Shown: one piece after another, positions 22,001 through 34,600 of the stretch | Position numbering within the stretch: position 1 is the stretch's first letter | How the letters are laid out: each line of letters starts with the position of its first letter | Source: Sclerotiophoma versabilis | Taxonomy: Eukaryota > Ascomycota > Dothideomycetes > Pleosporales > Didymellaceae | NCBI GenBank assembly: GCA_012274445.1 | Contig: JAAROD010000093.1 | Coordinates: 1,488,001 to 1,552,000, forward strand | Direction: 5' to 3' | Length of the DNA stretch: 64,000 bases | The notes under the pieces: generated by a model | Database searches by the model: none | What the model saw: only the letters and a program-made list of their open reading frames with translations | Told to the model about the DNA's origin: nothing | Translations under genes and position numbers: made by a program

Positions 22001-23217
22001 GCGAGAGAAAACTTGGACCGCCTGATCCCAATAACCATCAGAATCGCGGGCTCGAGGTAGCTCCTGACTCAGCTCAAGAAGAGTCCGCGAACGTCTCTCC
22101 AAAATCACTTCTTTGGTCTGTTCAAAAGTCAGTCTAGCGTACAAATGTTGCGATACCAGGCTACAATAGGGAAGCCGCTCTCAATGTTCCATTAGACATC
22201 TCACACGCTTTCAGGAGTTTCTCTCCGATCGAGAGCGCTGATGTCAAGAAAATCTAAATAAAATCGCTCAACACTCACAGTCTCAACAACGGGCTCGTAG
22301 TGACCGATCGTTGCGCCTTCAGAGTTGAAGATCGGTATGAATCGAGTCGAAAAGTATGTTTCTTCCACATAGCCATTCCGAGTCAAAGGAATTTCGGTGT
22401 TGGAATTGTCCACGGTCTCGCCAGCTATGTTCCGTTCTATGATTGGCTCGAAGTAGTCATGCCAGATTGGAGCCAAGACTTCCCGAGCACTACGACCCAT
22501 ACACGGGTGAAGATCGCCGAGAAGCTCAATGTACGGCTCATTGTAGAGCATAATAAGTTCAGACCCATAGAATCCAACGGCCGGTCGTGGGTCCTGCATG
22601 ATCAAGCTCGCATTGCTGCGAAGCTGGGGAGACCATCCTCTCATGGGTCCCAAAGGAGTGTTTGTCCAATCAATACTGCGTGCCCAAGCAACATGAGAAG
22701 ATAATTTTATCGGGGGAGGGTCATTGGTCCAGTCGAACGTTGTGTATGTTGATCTCGCGTTGCTCTTGGATAGTGATGTCCCATGTTCCTTCGCTTCTGG
22801 ATTGACACATGAGGCGTTCAGGTGTGCTCCACTTATGACGATCCAGCGATCTGCGATCTTAGATCTCCTCCAGCTGATACCGCAGCAAGATAAGGATTCA
22901 CGTGAGGTTAAATCATGATGATGTGCCCAATGTCGAAATTGTGAGAGCGATGCGGCGTCTTCTCCATCAATCCCGTTCGTATTGTTTCCACTTATGGCGT
23001 CCGGTAATGCTCCTGACCTCGCTGTTGCTAGCGCGGTATTGCAGAAGACGAATTTGATCTTAATGTCTACGTTTTCTGCGTTTCTAGCATTCAGTACGAA
23101 TGTTGGTCGAGGATCGTGTTCCAATAAATCGAGTAGTCCCAGGTCACGAAGGCAATCTGCGTCGTTTGAGCTCAGATGAACTGGTAACTGTGAGGGTAGA
23201 GATGTGTCCAAATCCAT
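19060..23217 (-). CDS. Hybrid sensor histidine kinase with PAS and GAF domains
   Basis: Ten exons on the minus strand: 23217-22279, 22117-21616, 21564-21353, 21289-21078, 21032-20596, 20547-20153, 20102-20051, 20007-19942, 19828-19350, 19302-19060; total 1178 residues. An N-terminal PAS-like region contains IDWTNTPLGPMRGWSPQLR and LYNEPYIELLGDLHP (about 185-310); a GAF-like part follows (RRSRTLLELSQELP onward), then a second PAS (FAERSNIGIFIID). The phosphoacceptor box is DTTSHEMRNPLSA with H708. ATPase motifs are LINLITNAIKFT, DTGTGM and YGGSGLGLFISRRLTEMHGG. The receiver has VEDNLVNQR, phosphoacceptor D1096 in LLDWEMPVMNG, and SKPFR. All catalytic residues are present. Introns run 43-63 bp except the first (161 bp) and the eighth (113 bp). 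The ninth (19349-19303) begins GCACGT, a GC-AG intron needed to join LLDWE to MPVMNG. The ligand is unknown. Confidence 0.9.
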
Positions 23218-26202
23218 GGTCTAGAGGGTCGTTATTGCTTGGCGCAGGTCGCTCCTTCTCTGACTGCGCAACCAGGCGGTGTGAAGGACTTTGGGCGGGA
23301 TGTTTGTCATGCTCGTATGTCTGCGAGTGAAGAGTGTGATGCTGGTACAAGAGCGGCTAGGTGTCTGAAACTGCACGCTACAGTGGTCTAGACTTGCGTT
23401 TAAAGACACTAGCAGTAACGTCAATGTCGCACTCTCCGCAATTCACGTCAAAGCATCTCTGACAGCAGCTGCAATTTCGCGAGCGACTGGAGCCATTCTG
23501 AAACACCGTCTTTACCTCCTGGCCGAATTGTATTATGTTCAAAAGATTCCAGGTTACTAGATTCTTGTGGTCATGGATGGTTGCTCGGCCGACGTAATAG
23601 TTCGAGCTCGCCACACCTCCTTAGCTCCTCGGGACCTTCAGTGCGACTTCGACGCTACGCATTATCTACGTGCGCTACTGAGCTGACCAATGAAGAAGAA
23701 ACAAAGTTCTTGCCCATGAGTGTTTGTAGAAAGATGGAAGAAGTAAACTGAAACCCCTTTCTCAACCGCATTACTTCGTAGACGTTAATATCGGTTTGAA
23801 CAGTACAGATGATCATAGGACGTCGAAAAAATGCTCTCCTGCCCAATCCGCTGTCTGTTGTAGTGCTGTGTCAAGAAGGCCGTTATACGCCTTTCCGTTG
23901 TCGGTAATCACGCCTGCTACTCGTAGGCTTGATTCAGACTTTGTACACCCTCACCTCGCCGAATCAACAACAAACTGGAGACAATGTTCCAGTGCGTAGC
24001 CTTAACGGCATAAGACCCCCAAGGAAGCCATAATCTTAACAATGATTTTCTGCTCACCTACCCGCACTCGACGTTTCCTGCCTCTTGCGCTCTCCCTTCC
24101 GACAAGCAGAGCTTAAACCTTCTTCCCAAACAGACTGAACTAAAGAAATGAGTAAAGCAGGTAAACTTGTTAACCTCAAGGATTCTACGAAGCGCCCTTG
24201 GCAAGATGTTATGCTACTACCTATTGGCTCTAAAGACACTTAGCAAGCTATAATCAAATCTTGCTGCAATTTCTCCTGTTTTATTGGTTGTACACAAAAC
24301 AACCTATAATAAACACTATTCGTTTACTACTTGTCTGCTTTCTGAAGTCTATCAGAACTATACCTTAAACTATAGAGAGAACAGAGGCAACTAAATTAAG
24401 TAAGTTTAGACACATACGCGTGTCTCTACATTGCTAGGTAAATTGGGTAAGATGTATGGTGCATATCTGGCTCTTTTGTAAGGCACAGCGGATCTTCTCC
24501 AATCACTCGTTCCGAATAGACGCGTGTTCCACTATTCTGATGAGGGTTTCTACCTCTCGTTGCACCCACTGCGGGATATGTTGTAGTGAAAGGGAAGGCG
24601 GAGTGGGCTACTTCTTTTGCAATCTAATGTTAACTTTGCGCAACGGCCGGCTGCACAAAAGCGATGGCGTTGGTGGGGAGAGTTGCACAACCGCAGGCTT
24701 CGAAGAAAGCGCCGGCGTGCGTAATCATGTGAAAGGTATTATCAACATTTATTCCTTTCCAAGTGATTAGTTGCACACAAGTAAGATTACGATATCTTTA
24801 ATTTGAGGGATACACATAATCTCTGACCAACTGTCGTACACATCGTCTAAGCTATTTTTAGTTGTCTCCATAAAATACAATTGTTGCACAACACTTTCAG
24901 CCGCAAGTCAACCGTCGCACGTAACAGACGTCCCTGCATCCATCTCACCTGCGTGCCTACAGCATGCACGTATTTACAACCACTAGCATCCTGCATTGCA
25001 TGTTATGTATTGTGTATCGTCACACAACGGAACGGGGTCCAGCAGACCGTACCACTGATACTAATATTTACCGTGATGCAAGCACTGATAAAGTTATTGT
25101 TTCATGCCGAATGCCACTCACAACATCTCGCGAGATCATTCACGAGCAACGAGCACATTGTTGACCCCATCGATATCGACTGGTCAACGTCTCCTATACA
25201 AGCGCACATGAGTGAGTACCGAACGCCTTCCGACCGCGCTATAGAACACGATAATGCCTTGTGCAACCTCGTTCCAGTCGCGCATGGCGTAACGCACCAT
25301 GGATACTGGTGGCAGCCGCGTAATCTCAAATCTCAACATCAGCGCGTCCTCAAACAACCCAGCTCGGATGATAGCTTTTGATAGTGATGTGAAGACAATT
25401 CTTTAAGTGGAGTCAGCGTACGCGGAGTGACACATCGTTGACTATTTATGGGTGATTTGCTCCAGGTTTGAGAGCAGTTTCATGACGACAACGCTGCACC
25501 GCTTGAAGATCAGTATTCTCTGTGGCGAGATTGCAACCTTGATTGTCAGCATGGTCGTTAGGGGAAGTGGCGGAGCAGTGTTAGCAATTTGGTACATGTG
25601 TGGATGTGCGGCAGTGGGCTTTTTTGTTGATAATGCGGCAAGTCTGAAACAAGGCTCGAGTGGCCTGTCCTGATGGAGGGTATGCTCCGTCTTATAGACT
25701 GGGATAGCGGATGAGATGGAAGGGTCGCGAAATTTGTTGGCTTGTGCATCGGCAGATGATACGTTGTACGAAGTCGTTTCACTTTGTAGATTGACGGGAG
25801 CTCTGGTAAAATAGTAAAGAAAAATTCAAATATGCTATATTGACTCCACGCAATGCCTGAGAGCTTGGCTCGCAGATGATGACATAGGAAATAGGAAAAT
25901 CGACTGTAAAGCTAGTTCAGGAAACATCATGAATCCATCTTCATATACCACTGCCTGTCAGCCTACCACGCGCGAAGTAACAATGTGTAAAGCAAGACAG
26001 TTTTGTATTGTCGGCTGTCTGAAGCTCCTGTGAGAATACCTACAATCGACAATACATCCTCCCAAACACTTCGAGACTCTGCCCGAGGAGACATCAGGAC
26101 GGCGGAACGCAGACAAGATATGTATGAAAGGGATCAAGTGACCCATGAGAGTTTGTACATAATGGATATCGCATCAACTAGGACTACATGCTAAATACGC
26201 GT
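23218..26202. other. Gene-poor intergenic region, 3 kb
   Basis: Contains the promoter of the PAS histidine kinase on its left side and the terminator of the wall-protein gene on its right. An AT-rich patch lies at about 24230-24430. A 166-codon frame at 24881-25381 (plus) is Cys- and His-containing but has no recognisable motif. Nothing here could be supported as a gene. Confidence 0.35.
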
Positions 26203-28698
26203 TTAGTAAGTGCCGTAGCCGGAGCCGTAGCCTGAACCGTAGCCAGAGCCAGCGGTGGGGGTGGCAGCAGGGGTGGAAGAGGCCTCCTCACCAGCGGGGG
26301 TGGAGGAAGGGTACTCGGCGGCAGGAGTAGAGGTGGTCTCTACGGCAGCGGGGGTGGAGGAAGTCTCACCGCCAGCGGGGCCAGTAGGGTAGGCTGGGTA
26401 CTCGACAGCGCTGGATGTAGCCTCCTCACCGGCAGGGGTGGAGGAGCTGGGAACCTGAGTCTCGACAGAAGGAGTCGACGAGGTGGGGTAGGCAGACGAG
26501 GCGGGAGCAGAAGCGGAGGGAACCTCAGAGACGAAAGAGAAGCTTGGGAGGCTGGACGTCTCGCTGGGGACAGCGCCGGCACCGGTAGGGTAGGCAGGCT
26601 TGGTCAGAGTAGAGAAGCCAGTGGGGCCGGCAGGGTAGGGAGCGGTGCCGTTGCCAGTAGGGTAGGGGGCAGAGACGCCGCCAGCAGGGCCGGTAGGGTA
26701 GGACTGCTCGCCAGCGGGGGTTGAAGCAGGAGTGGAGATAGGGTACTCGCCCTCGCCGCCAGCGGGAGCAGTGGGCTTCTCAGAGTCGGGGGTAGCGGTA
26801 GCGGACTCCTGGCCAGCGGTGACGGTAACGGTCTCCTTGGCAGTGACGGTAACGGTGACGGGAACAGCGCAGTCCTCACCCTCACCACCAGCAGGGGCGG
26901 TAGGAGTGCTCTGCTCACCAGCAGGAGTGGAGGCGCTGTTGCCACCGACAGGGCCAGTAGGGTAAGAGCCCTCACCACCAGCAGGGCCGGTAGGGTAGCT
27001 GTCCTCACCGACGGGGACGTCAGAAGGACCAGCAGGAGTGGGCTTGACAGTAACGTAGCGGGTCTGGGTCTGGGTGGACTTCAGGGTGGTGGTGCCAGTC
27101 TGCTCATCGCCAACAGGGCCAGTGGGGTAAGAGCCCTCGCCACCAGCAGGGGCGGTGGGAGTGCTCTGCTCACCAGCAGGAGTGGAGGCGCTGTTGCCAC
27201 CGACAGGGCCGGTGGGGTAAGAGCCCTCACCACCGGCAGGACCAGTAGGGTAGGAGCCAGCGGGCTGAGTCTCAGAGGCCTTCTCCTTGGTGACAACGAC
27301 GGTGGAGTAGATGGTCTGGGTGGAGGTGGAGGTGACCTCAGTGGTGACTGGGTGAGCAGTCGAGCCAACACCAATGGTGTAGACGAGGGTCTCGGTGACC
27401 TCGTGGGGAACCTCGGAGACGGGGTAAGAGCTGGTCATGACGTTGTCCTTGGAGGCGGGAGCCGAGGGAGCGGGGGTGGCCTTGGTGAGGTCAGACTCAG
27501 GGCAGACGGTGGTGCCGACAGCGACGACGCTGGTGACCAGCGAGGTCGAGCGAGCCGGGCAGTCAGAGACGGTCGAGGGGCACGCAGTGACGGTGAAAAT
27601 CTGGGTGCTGTAGATGACCGAAGTGACGTAGTCGCTCATAGGAGTGGTCTCTGGGTGAGAGCCAGAGCCAGTGCCAGTGGGGTAGGCAGTGAGGCCAGTA
27701 GGGCGAGCACCGGTGCCAGTGGGGTAACCGCTGGGGTAGTAGGTCTTGGAAGCCTCAGATGCGAGAGGAACGGAAGAAGAGGCACCAGTGCCAGCGGGGT
27801 AGCTGGAAGAGCCGACAACGCCGGTAGGGGTGTAGATCGAGCTGGGAGGGTAGACACCGGTAGCAGGGCTGCTCTCAGCGGCAGCGGGGGTGGAGGAGCT
27901 GGCAGGGACCGCGACGGAGCTGGAGACACCACCGGCGGCAGAGGGAACGGGGTAGCCGTTGCCGTAGTCGATCACGCTGGAAGAGGCAGCAGGAGCCGAA
28001 GGGGCAGGGGAAGAAGACTCAGCAGCAGCGGGGGTCGACGAGCTGGCAGCCGGGGTGGAGGAGACACCACCACCGACAGGGTAGCTGGTGGTCTCAGCGG
28101 CGGGAGTGCTGCTGGCAGGAACCTCAACGGAGCTGGAGGGAACCTCACCGGCGTAGGAGCTCTCAGCAGCGGCAGGGGTGGAGGAGCTGGCGGGGACCGC
28201 AACGGAGCTGGAGGGAACCTCGCCGGCGTAGGAGGAGCTCTCAGCAGCGGCGGGGGTGGAGGAGCTGGCGGGGACCGCGACAGAGCTGGAGGCACCGCCG
28301 GCAGGGGCAGAGGGGACGGGGTAGCCGTTGCCGTAGTCAATCACGCTGGACGAGGCGGCGGGAGCAGAGGAGGCGGGGACCTCGGGAGCGTACGAAGAGC
28401 TCTCGGCGGCGAGAGGAGTGGAAGAGCTGGCAACAGCAACGGGAGTGGAAGAAGCACCTCCGCCGATGGGGTAGGCGGTGGTCTCTGCGAGGGGAGTGCT
28501 GCTGGGAGCGGGCACTGAGGAGACAATGGGGGCGGAAGAGACAGCAGGGGCCGAGGGGACCTCAGGTGTGCCGTAGCCAGAGCCGTAGCCAGTGTCGTAG
28601 CCGGAGCCGTACTGGCGACGCTGCTGGCGGGTGGAGCGAGCCTCGGCGGCATCAGCGGCGGCGAGGGCGGCCAGGAAGGCAACGGTAAGCTTCATCAT
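26203..28698 (-). CDS. Secreted Ser/Thr/Pro-rich repeat protein, probable cell-wall or extracellular-matrix protein
   Basis: A single long exon encodes 831 residues. A signal peptide (KLTVAFLAALAAADAAEA) is followed by a Kex2-type dibasic site (QQRR, residues 25-28) and a Gly/Tyr motif (YGSGYDTGYGSGYG). The body is dominated by Ser, Thr, Pro, Ala and Gly in imperfect repeats (SSTPAAAESS, YPTGPAGGEGSYPTGP, STPAGEQ), a strong substrate for O-mannosylation. A central segment (SVIYSTQIFTVTACPSTV) with a few cysteines resembles modules common in fungal wall adhesins. The protein closes with GSGYGSGYGSGYGTY, echoing its mature N-terminus. There is no hydrophobic C-terminal tail, so GPI anchoring is unlikely. 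Two start codons are adjacent (28698 and 28695). The frame is open throughout despite the repeats, and the codons are strongly C/G-ending, which suggests high expression. The exact role is unknown. Confidence 0.88.
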   Translation of the reverse strand: MMKLTVAFLAALAAADAAEARSTRQQRRQYGSGYDTGYGSGYGTPEVPSAPAVSSAPIVSSVPAPSSTPLAETTAYPIGGGASSTPVAVASSSTPLAAESSSYAPEVPASSAPAASSSVIDYGNGYPVPSAPAGGASSSVAVPASSSTPAAAESSSYAGEVPSSSVAVPASSSTPAAAESSYAGEVPSSSVEVPASSTPAAETTSYPVGGGVSSTPAASSSTPAAAESSSPAPSAPAASSSVIDYGNGYPVPSAAGGVSSSVAVPASSSTPAAAESSPATGVYPPSSIYTPTGVVGSSSYPAGTGASSSVPLASEASKTYYPSGYPTGTGARPTGLTAYPTGTGSGSHPETTPMSDYVTSVIYSTQIFTVTACPSTVSDCPARSTSLVTSVVAVGTTVCPESDLTKATPAPSAPASKDNVMTSSYPVSEVPHEVTETLVYTIGVGSTAHPVTTEVTSTSTQTIYSTVVVTKEKASETQPAGSYPTGPAGGEGSYPTGPVGGNSASTPAGEQSTPTAPAGGEGSYPTGPVGDEQTGTTTLKSTQTQTRYVTVKPTPAGPSDVPVGEDSYPTGPAGGEGSYPTGPVGGNSASTPAGEQSTPTAPAGGEGEDCAVPVTVTVTAKETVTVTAGQESATATPDSEKPTAPAGGEGEYPISTPASTPAGEQSYPTGPAGGVSAPYPTGNGTAPYPAGPTGFSTLTKPAYPTGAGAVPSETSSLPSFSFVSEVPSASAPASSAYPTSSTPSVETQVPSSSTPAGEEATSSAVEYPAYPTGPAGGETSSTPAAVETTSTPAAEYPSSTPAGEEASSTPAATPTAGSGYGSGYGSGYGTY
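26881..27253 (-). repeat. Near-identical 118-bp internal repeat of the wall-protein gene, two copies
   Basis: The segment 26881-26998 recurs with few changes at 27136-27253 (spacing 255 bp), encoding the same order of STPAGEQ, TAPAGGEG and YPTGPVGG units. Copy-number change by recombination between these units is expected of fungal surface proteins. Confidence 0.75.
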
Positions 28699-31600
28699 CT
28701 TGGCTGGTCAAATAGGTTCCTTGGTGTTGATGAAGTTGTAGTGTTGTTGTCGAAGGTAGTCCCGTCTGGGAGTCTAAAGGCCCAGGAAAGAGTGACTGGG
28801 CTTGTTCAAAGAATGGCGTGTCCGAAGACTGACGGGAAAGCGAATGTGTGGAAAGGAAAGCGAGCCTTGTCGTGGTGAGAGAGGCAACGAGGCAGAGGAG
28901 AGCCGATATATGAATGAGTGGGCGGTCTGCAGTGGAGAGGCCAAGGAAACAGCTGCACGCACAGATGGCCTGCCCCTGGCGGCTCTTAATTTCGGTCAGG
29001 GACAGACGCAGACAGGAACCAGTGAACGGCAAGGTTGCGTCGATGCGGGTGGGCCATGGTGTTGCTAGCCAGGCACCGCGACCGGGGGGCTGCTAGGGTG
29101 TTGCATGCGGCAGCCAGTCAGGAGGGCCCGGCAGCAGCGTCGCCATGGTGGAGGCGCTGACGCAGGTGCAGCGCAGCACGACGCCGGGCGTGGGTGGTGA
29201 GGCTGCTTGTCGCCCATGTTGACGCCATGGGAGGCAGAGGGCGGTGGTGAGGCGGGCGGCACCTCCTGTCGTGGCCGCCTGCTCGCGCCGGCAGTCTCAC
29301 TACAGTGACTGGTCGCCGCGACTCAAGCCGCCCACCGCTGCCCTCTCTGGCCGCTTTGGTGACTCGTCCGGACGGGCCCAAATTGCGTTTCATGGCGCTT
29401 GGCTGACAATAGAAGCCTACCCTGCGTTGATCCTCCCTGCTGGAGCAGATACGGAGGCAAGCGGGCTCCTAGTGGCAGTGTGGCAGTGCTGGGAGATGGC
29501 GAGCACAATGCCGTGCTTCGTGGGTCTCCAAGTGTGCTCGCAGGAGCGCCGGCCCCCAGCACACCGAGCATCCCGAGCACCGCGCTCTGGGTGCACCCCT
29601 CGCGCTCAGCTCCTGCGCGCCGTGGGAGAGGAGCAGTACGACTGCCACCCTTCTCGTATTCTTCGTAAAACGGCCCGCGCTCGATTGGCGTGATAAGAGC
29701 GCAGCCCGGGTGTTTGGCGAGACGAGCGAGCCACCGCCGAAGCTGCTGGTCGTGGCCAAGCTTTCGAGCCTTCCCAAAGCATCCAGGTGCGACAGACCTC
29801 TCCACCACCCGTGGCAGCCGCCCCTGCTCGCAGGCACAATCTGCGCAACTGCACCGCTTCTCAGTTCATCGGTGCACGCTGCATCGCAGCTGACATCATT
29901 GTCGCGCTGGCAACCCACAGACGCTTCATGCGCTGTGTTCGAGGCCTTGAGCAGCAGGCCAGGCATGCCTTCGGGCCATGGCCGTTGCCAGACGGTGATC
30001 CTTCGTGAGCGCCGGCCCACGTCTCCCCATGTCACCCTTCAAACGGCCGCCACAAACGACGCCACAGCCTTCTCTCTTCAGCTGCCCTCTCGCACGCCTC
30101 AACCGCGGCCTCCCCGCCCTGAAGCACCTCTGACACTTGACACACGTCAAAGAGCAGATGGCATAATGCACAGCCGCTGTCGCTTCAACGGTACACTCAG
30201 CAAGGTCAGCCTCGTGAGACAGTGCCATGACTCTCACCATCGACTCCATACCAGGAACCCAGTCGACGATGCACCTCTCGACAGGACGTGCCGTTGGGTG
30301 TCATTCGTGGAGCTTCTGTTTTGACAAGGCATGCCTTTTTGTCCATGTCGTCATGCAATAGATTGTGCGCAACAACAACGGCAGTATCGATATGGCAAGC
30401 CACAAACACTGGCTCAGCAAGAAGAACTCGTCCAACGCGTTGCAGCCACAGCATCGCTGCTTTTCATGGCCCCGCTGTTCGATTCATCTCAGCTCACCTG
30501 TTCGTATTCCTCATTACCATTCAATTACTCCGACAATCCATCCATGATCCAGACTCTTAGGACTGTGCTTGACTTCAAGCTGACAAAAGTGCATCAACAG
30601 CGTTGTAGGAAAGCGCTTGAGCCTCACCTTGATATACACTGATTGTTGAGCAATGCAGCACCTGATCAACGTAGTGTGTACACTCTACACAACCTCAGGC
30701 CCACACATCCGGCACACGACCAATCAGCGCATAGACACCTGTCGCTCGAAACATGAGCCCTGCCGCGCGTTCGCCTAAACGTCAAACTCTGTGCTGGATG
30801 CCCGTTCCTGTACTGACTTTCCAGAATCCCATCGGCATTCATTGTCTATTTTCCACTATCAGGCGCGCATCGCAATCCTGTGCCAAGACAACCCTTCTCA
30901 TTATACCTCTTACAGAAGCTCCCTCGGTATTCACTTTGCGAGCAAACGGGTCATCCCGCACACGAAACAGTCGTTTGTTCGAAACGAAACGAGCCCAACA
31001 GGTCCACCTTGCGCCATCTCCAACGTTCATGCTGTCCATACAGTAACGACAAGGCCGATGTGCCAAGACAGACCCCAAATGCCGAAGGGGTAGCCTCCCC
31101 CACAACGCATGGCAACGCTGCAGACATCTCGAAACAAAATGAACGCGATTGCCAGATCGCCAGCTAGGAATGTGCATGTCGACGACAAATCTCAAGTGTC
31201 TAGATCGATGCAACTCGGGCCCGTTTCCACGGCAGTGGATCTATGTTCCAGAAGTCAAATTGAAGTGGCAGCAGTGTTGCAAATGTCGTCGCATCCCGTG
31301 GAAACAGCAGCGCATGCAAAGACTGATGATTAGCGATTATTGATCGATATGGTGACTTGTCTCGATTTAACGGTTCGACGTGCTCATTCTAGAAACGACA
31401 TGTATGTGGAATAGTCGCAGATCTCACCCCCACCGTCTGCTGCTACCTGTTTGAGCAGTCGCTGTTCCGTTCACATCGAGCTCTGCTTTGCTATGAGCTC
31501 CTGAAGCTCCCACTGGGACGATCCCGTCTGGCTCTGCTTTACGACTGCGATGCTATTTACACTTCAGCAATAAAGCTCGGCGAGTACTGGCATGATTCCT

Positions 31601-34600
31601 CGGCATTTACACAGATTCCAAAACCGATGTTACAGCGGTGCTTTCCTTGATGATCAAGCATAGCGTGTCAACAGCGATGACATCCTGCCATTGCACTCAT
31701 GGCCCCAAACATTCTCCATAATGTTGCTGCACGAGCTGACAGATGCAGAGCTGTGCTCTAGCCTCAAAGAGTGACATCACGTCTTGGTCGTCAACGTTGT
31801 TGTTCTTTCCGTCCTCTTCTGCAACGTCGTTGCTCGAAGTGCCCAGGCAGGAGGCGTTCTCTACTAACTCACTCCGCCCTTAGCCTCGGCTTCAACACTT
31901 TCGTCCACACGCCAATTAGATAGACCTTAGGGAGTAGTTTATAGGTAAGGATATGAAGCACGGCGTCTGCTGCGAATACACTGCTTTTAGAAACCACGTT
32001 CTACCTTGATGGTCTCGGTTAGCATCCGTCACCTCTATTAGTATGCTTTCGAAAGCTCTTGAGCAAAACGCACCAATGTCAGTTGAACCGCTATTTAAAG
32101 TGGCCTAATTACCCGTTATGCTTAGCTACCGAATGGCGAGGCTTAGGGAGGCACTTGACTTGGCCCGCCTGGGCAAGATGTTCGACCGGCGTTTACAATG
32201 CCTAACTCCGGACGCGTCAGCGCGACTCCTGAAGTTTATTACTATTGAACATCCGGACTGCGCCGAACACATGTGATTGGAAGTCGCGACTTGGTTTGAT
32301 TGTGTAAGAGCGGCTTAAACAGCATTCAGTCGTTCGAGGTAGAAACGCTCGAGTGCCTTCGCCTAATCAGGCTATAGCGCACTGCCACACTTCGCTTATT
32401 GCACGTAACACAGATGTATGTGACCCTCTGAGTGTTCAGTTCCTGGAAGATTTCGTGTCACGAAAATATGACGGTAGGCTCATGTACAATTGTAGAACAA
32501 CGTGAAGCCTCAGGATGCTCCTCTGTTTCTGGCAACGTGCCTTCAAACCACTGCCCCGCTACAGCATGTATGCATACTGGACAAATTCCTTTTGATAGCG
32601 TTAGTACCGCAATTAGTCGTCGACGATGTGCCAAATAAAGGACAAATTGAATGGTTCTATCTTCCAGATCTGTTTTGGGATAGAAAATGACGTCCTTTCA
32701 ACGTCCTCTCAAGAATATTCCCTACTTTTTCAGGCTTACGACCAGTGGAACATCAAGCTTGTTCCATCAGCGAAGCTACGACTTGATGTTGGGAGACCAC
32801 TGGCACGGCCAATGTTGGCTTACTGTAAGTGGGCAAATATGTTAAACATTAACCCATCAACTATTGATATACGACACTGTCTGCCAATCGAAGTCACACT
32901 CGGGAAAGCAATTTGACAGACCGTAAGTGGGAAGTTCTCCTGAAATGACTCTCCAGGCATTTATTTTCGGGCTTTGGTTGAGCCCTCATAATGATTTCGG
33001 GCGCCAAGAAGGTGGTCATCAAGTCCCGCGCCTACCGTCCAATCATTGTTATGCCAGGACGTATAATCTGATGTTAAGTTAGCAACGACAATGCTAACGT
33101 TAGTCTCCGCTGTGTAGAATATACTAAACAAATCTGGCATCAAAGATCTAGGTTCTGGCCGCATCAACCTGTGTGGTGGGCGTTCCTAAGCTGGCATATC
33201 AAATTTTGATCAACGTCACGCCGTCCTATCTAGATTTTACGTCAATCGCTTTGTATGTTTTCTGATGTTGGAAGACTTGCGACGTGGATTTTATCTTTGA
33301 AGATACTTGTACCGGACTCCATCAAACTAACGTGACTTCTGCATTTCGTTCGAGTTCAAATAACGGGTGTGATACACAAAGTCAAACTTTATGTTTTTCG
33401 TCGGCTCTAGCGGGTCAACATGCAAACCGCGGTACGACACGCTCGCGAAATTATAGCAACCTCCGATACCCTTAGTGAGACAGCTTTGATCGTATCGTTT
33501 GAGGTTTTTATCGTCCTTGCTACTCGGGCAGGCTTGCATAACCGTGACTCCGTAAGCTATTGATGTCTACACAGCTTTCACCAAGCATGGAGGACCGGTC
33601 TGTGACACGCCATATGCTGCCCGTCAACGAGCCGGGAAGTGAGGCACGAGGAGTCGTTCGCTCAGGTAAAGTGAGCCGCAGTAGAGCCACGTTAGCATCA
33701 CTGTCATTTTCAATTACGAACACTATCCATGGTCGCGAACCATACGATCTGGCTCGCTAGGTGCTTTTCTTCAAACGTGCAAGAGTTGAGCTTTCAAGAC
33801 GAGTAGCTTCACAAAGATCAACGTTGAATTTTCTTGAATTGAAACTACCGTGCTGAACATGGTTGAAAGTATTACAAGCTTGGGCATCTGGGATTTTTTA
33901 GGAATGAGATAGTAACTCAAATCGGTCGACATTGACGAGAACGAAGCAGATAAAATTCGATGCCAGTCAGCTGCCACTCATAGGCCACTCATCGGCAGAC
34001 ATGCATCTTGGTTTGCAATGTCTTGATAGCAGAAAAAGAGTAGGCATTGGGCAATGAACTGAAAGTTGAGACTACCAAAATTTCGGATCGAAATGTTGAT
34101 AGCTCAAACGGCAGAGACTGTAGAAGGTTAGTTTAGTAATCGTGTTCCACCAAGTGCGACGCGTACAATACTGTACGCTAATAGTGCACTTGCATCGCCC
34201 ATATGTCGACTTGAAGTTACAAAACGCACTCTCAAAACCTCGAGAGAAAGACGGTCATAGGAGCAGCTATGTCTTGTGATGGTGTAAGCTTGGAAGATAA
34301 TGGTGGAAATATGAACGTGCAGTACTGATCACCCCCGCTCTGTGGCCTGTTGGACAGGCAGAGCGTGTAGCTGGAAAGGAGCGTCAAAGACTCAGAAAGA
34401 AAAGCTATACACGTGTGGAGCAGGTGGTGTTGGAAAAGCTACACAAACGGCACAGAGACTGCATTTATAGGTTTAAGATTCAGGCGTATACGAGGAAATA
34501 GGGAAAGGCTGTGACTACGTGTTCTTTCGGAACTTGGTCTACTCACGTAAAAGCACATGAGCCTGACTAGTCTTGGTTTTGAGATGATCCAGCGAAAAGA

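Noticed and set aside
24881..25381. 166-codon open frame as a possible secreted or orphan gene
   Set aside because: No signal peptide at its start, no motif, and no usable splice signals seen; cannot be separated from chance.
26203..26260. GPI-anchor signal at the C-terminus of the wall protein
   Set aside because: The tail is Gly/Ser/Tyr-rich and hydrophilic, without the hydrophobic stretch a GPI signal needs.
27352..28518. 388-codon open frame antisense to the wall-protein gene, Gly/Arg-rich
   Set aside because: It is the mirror of a low-complexity repeat gene whose codon bias leaves the opposite strand open; no motif of its own.
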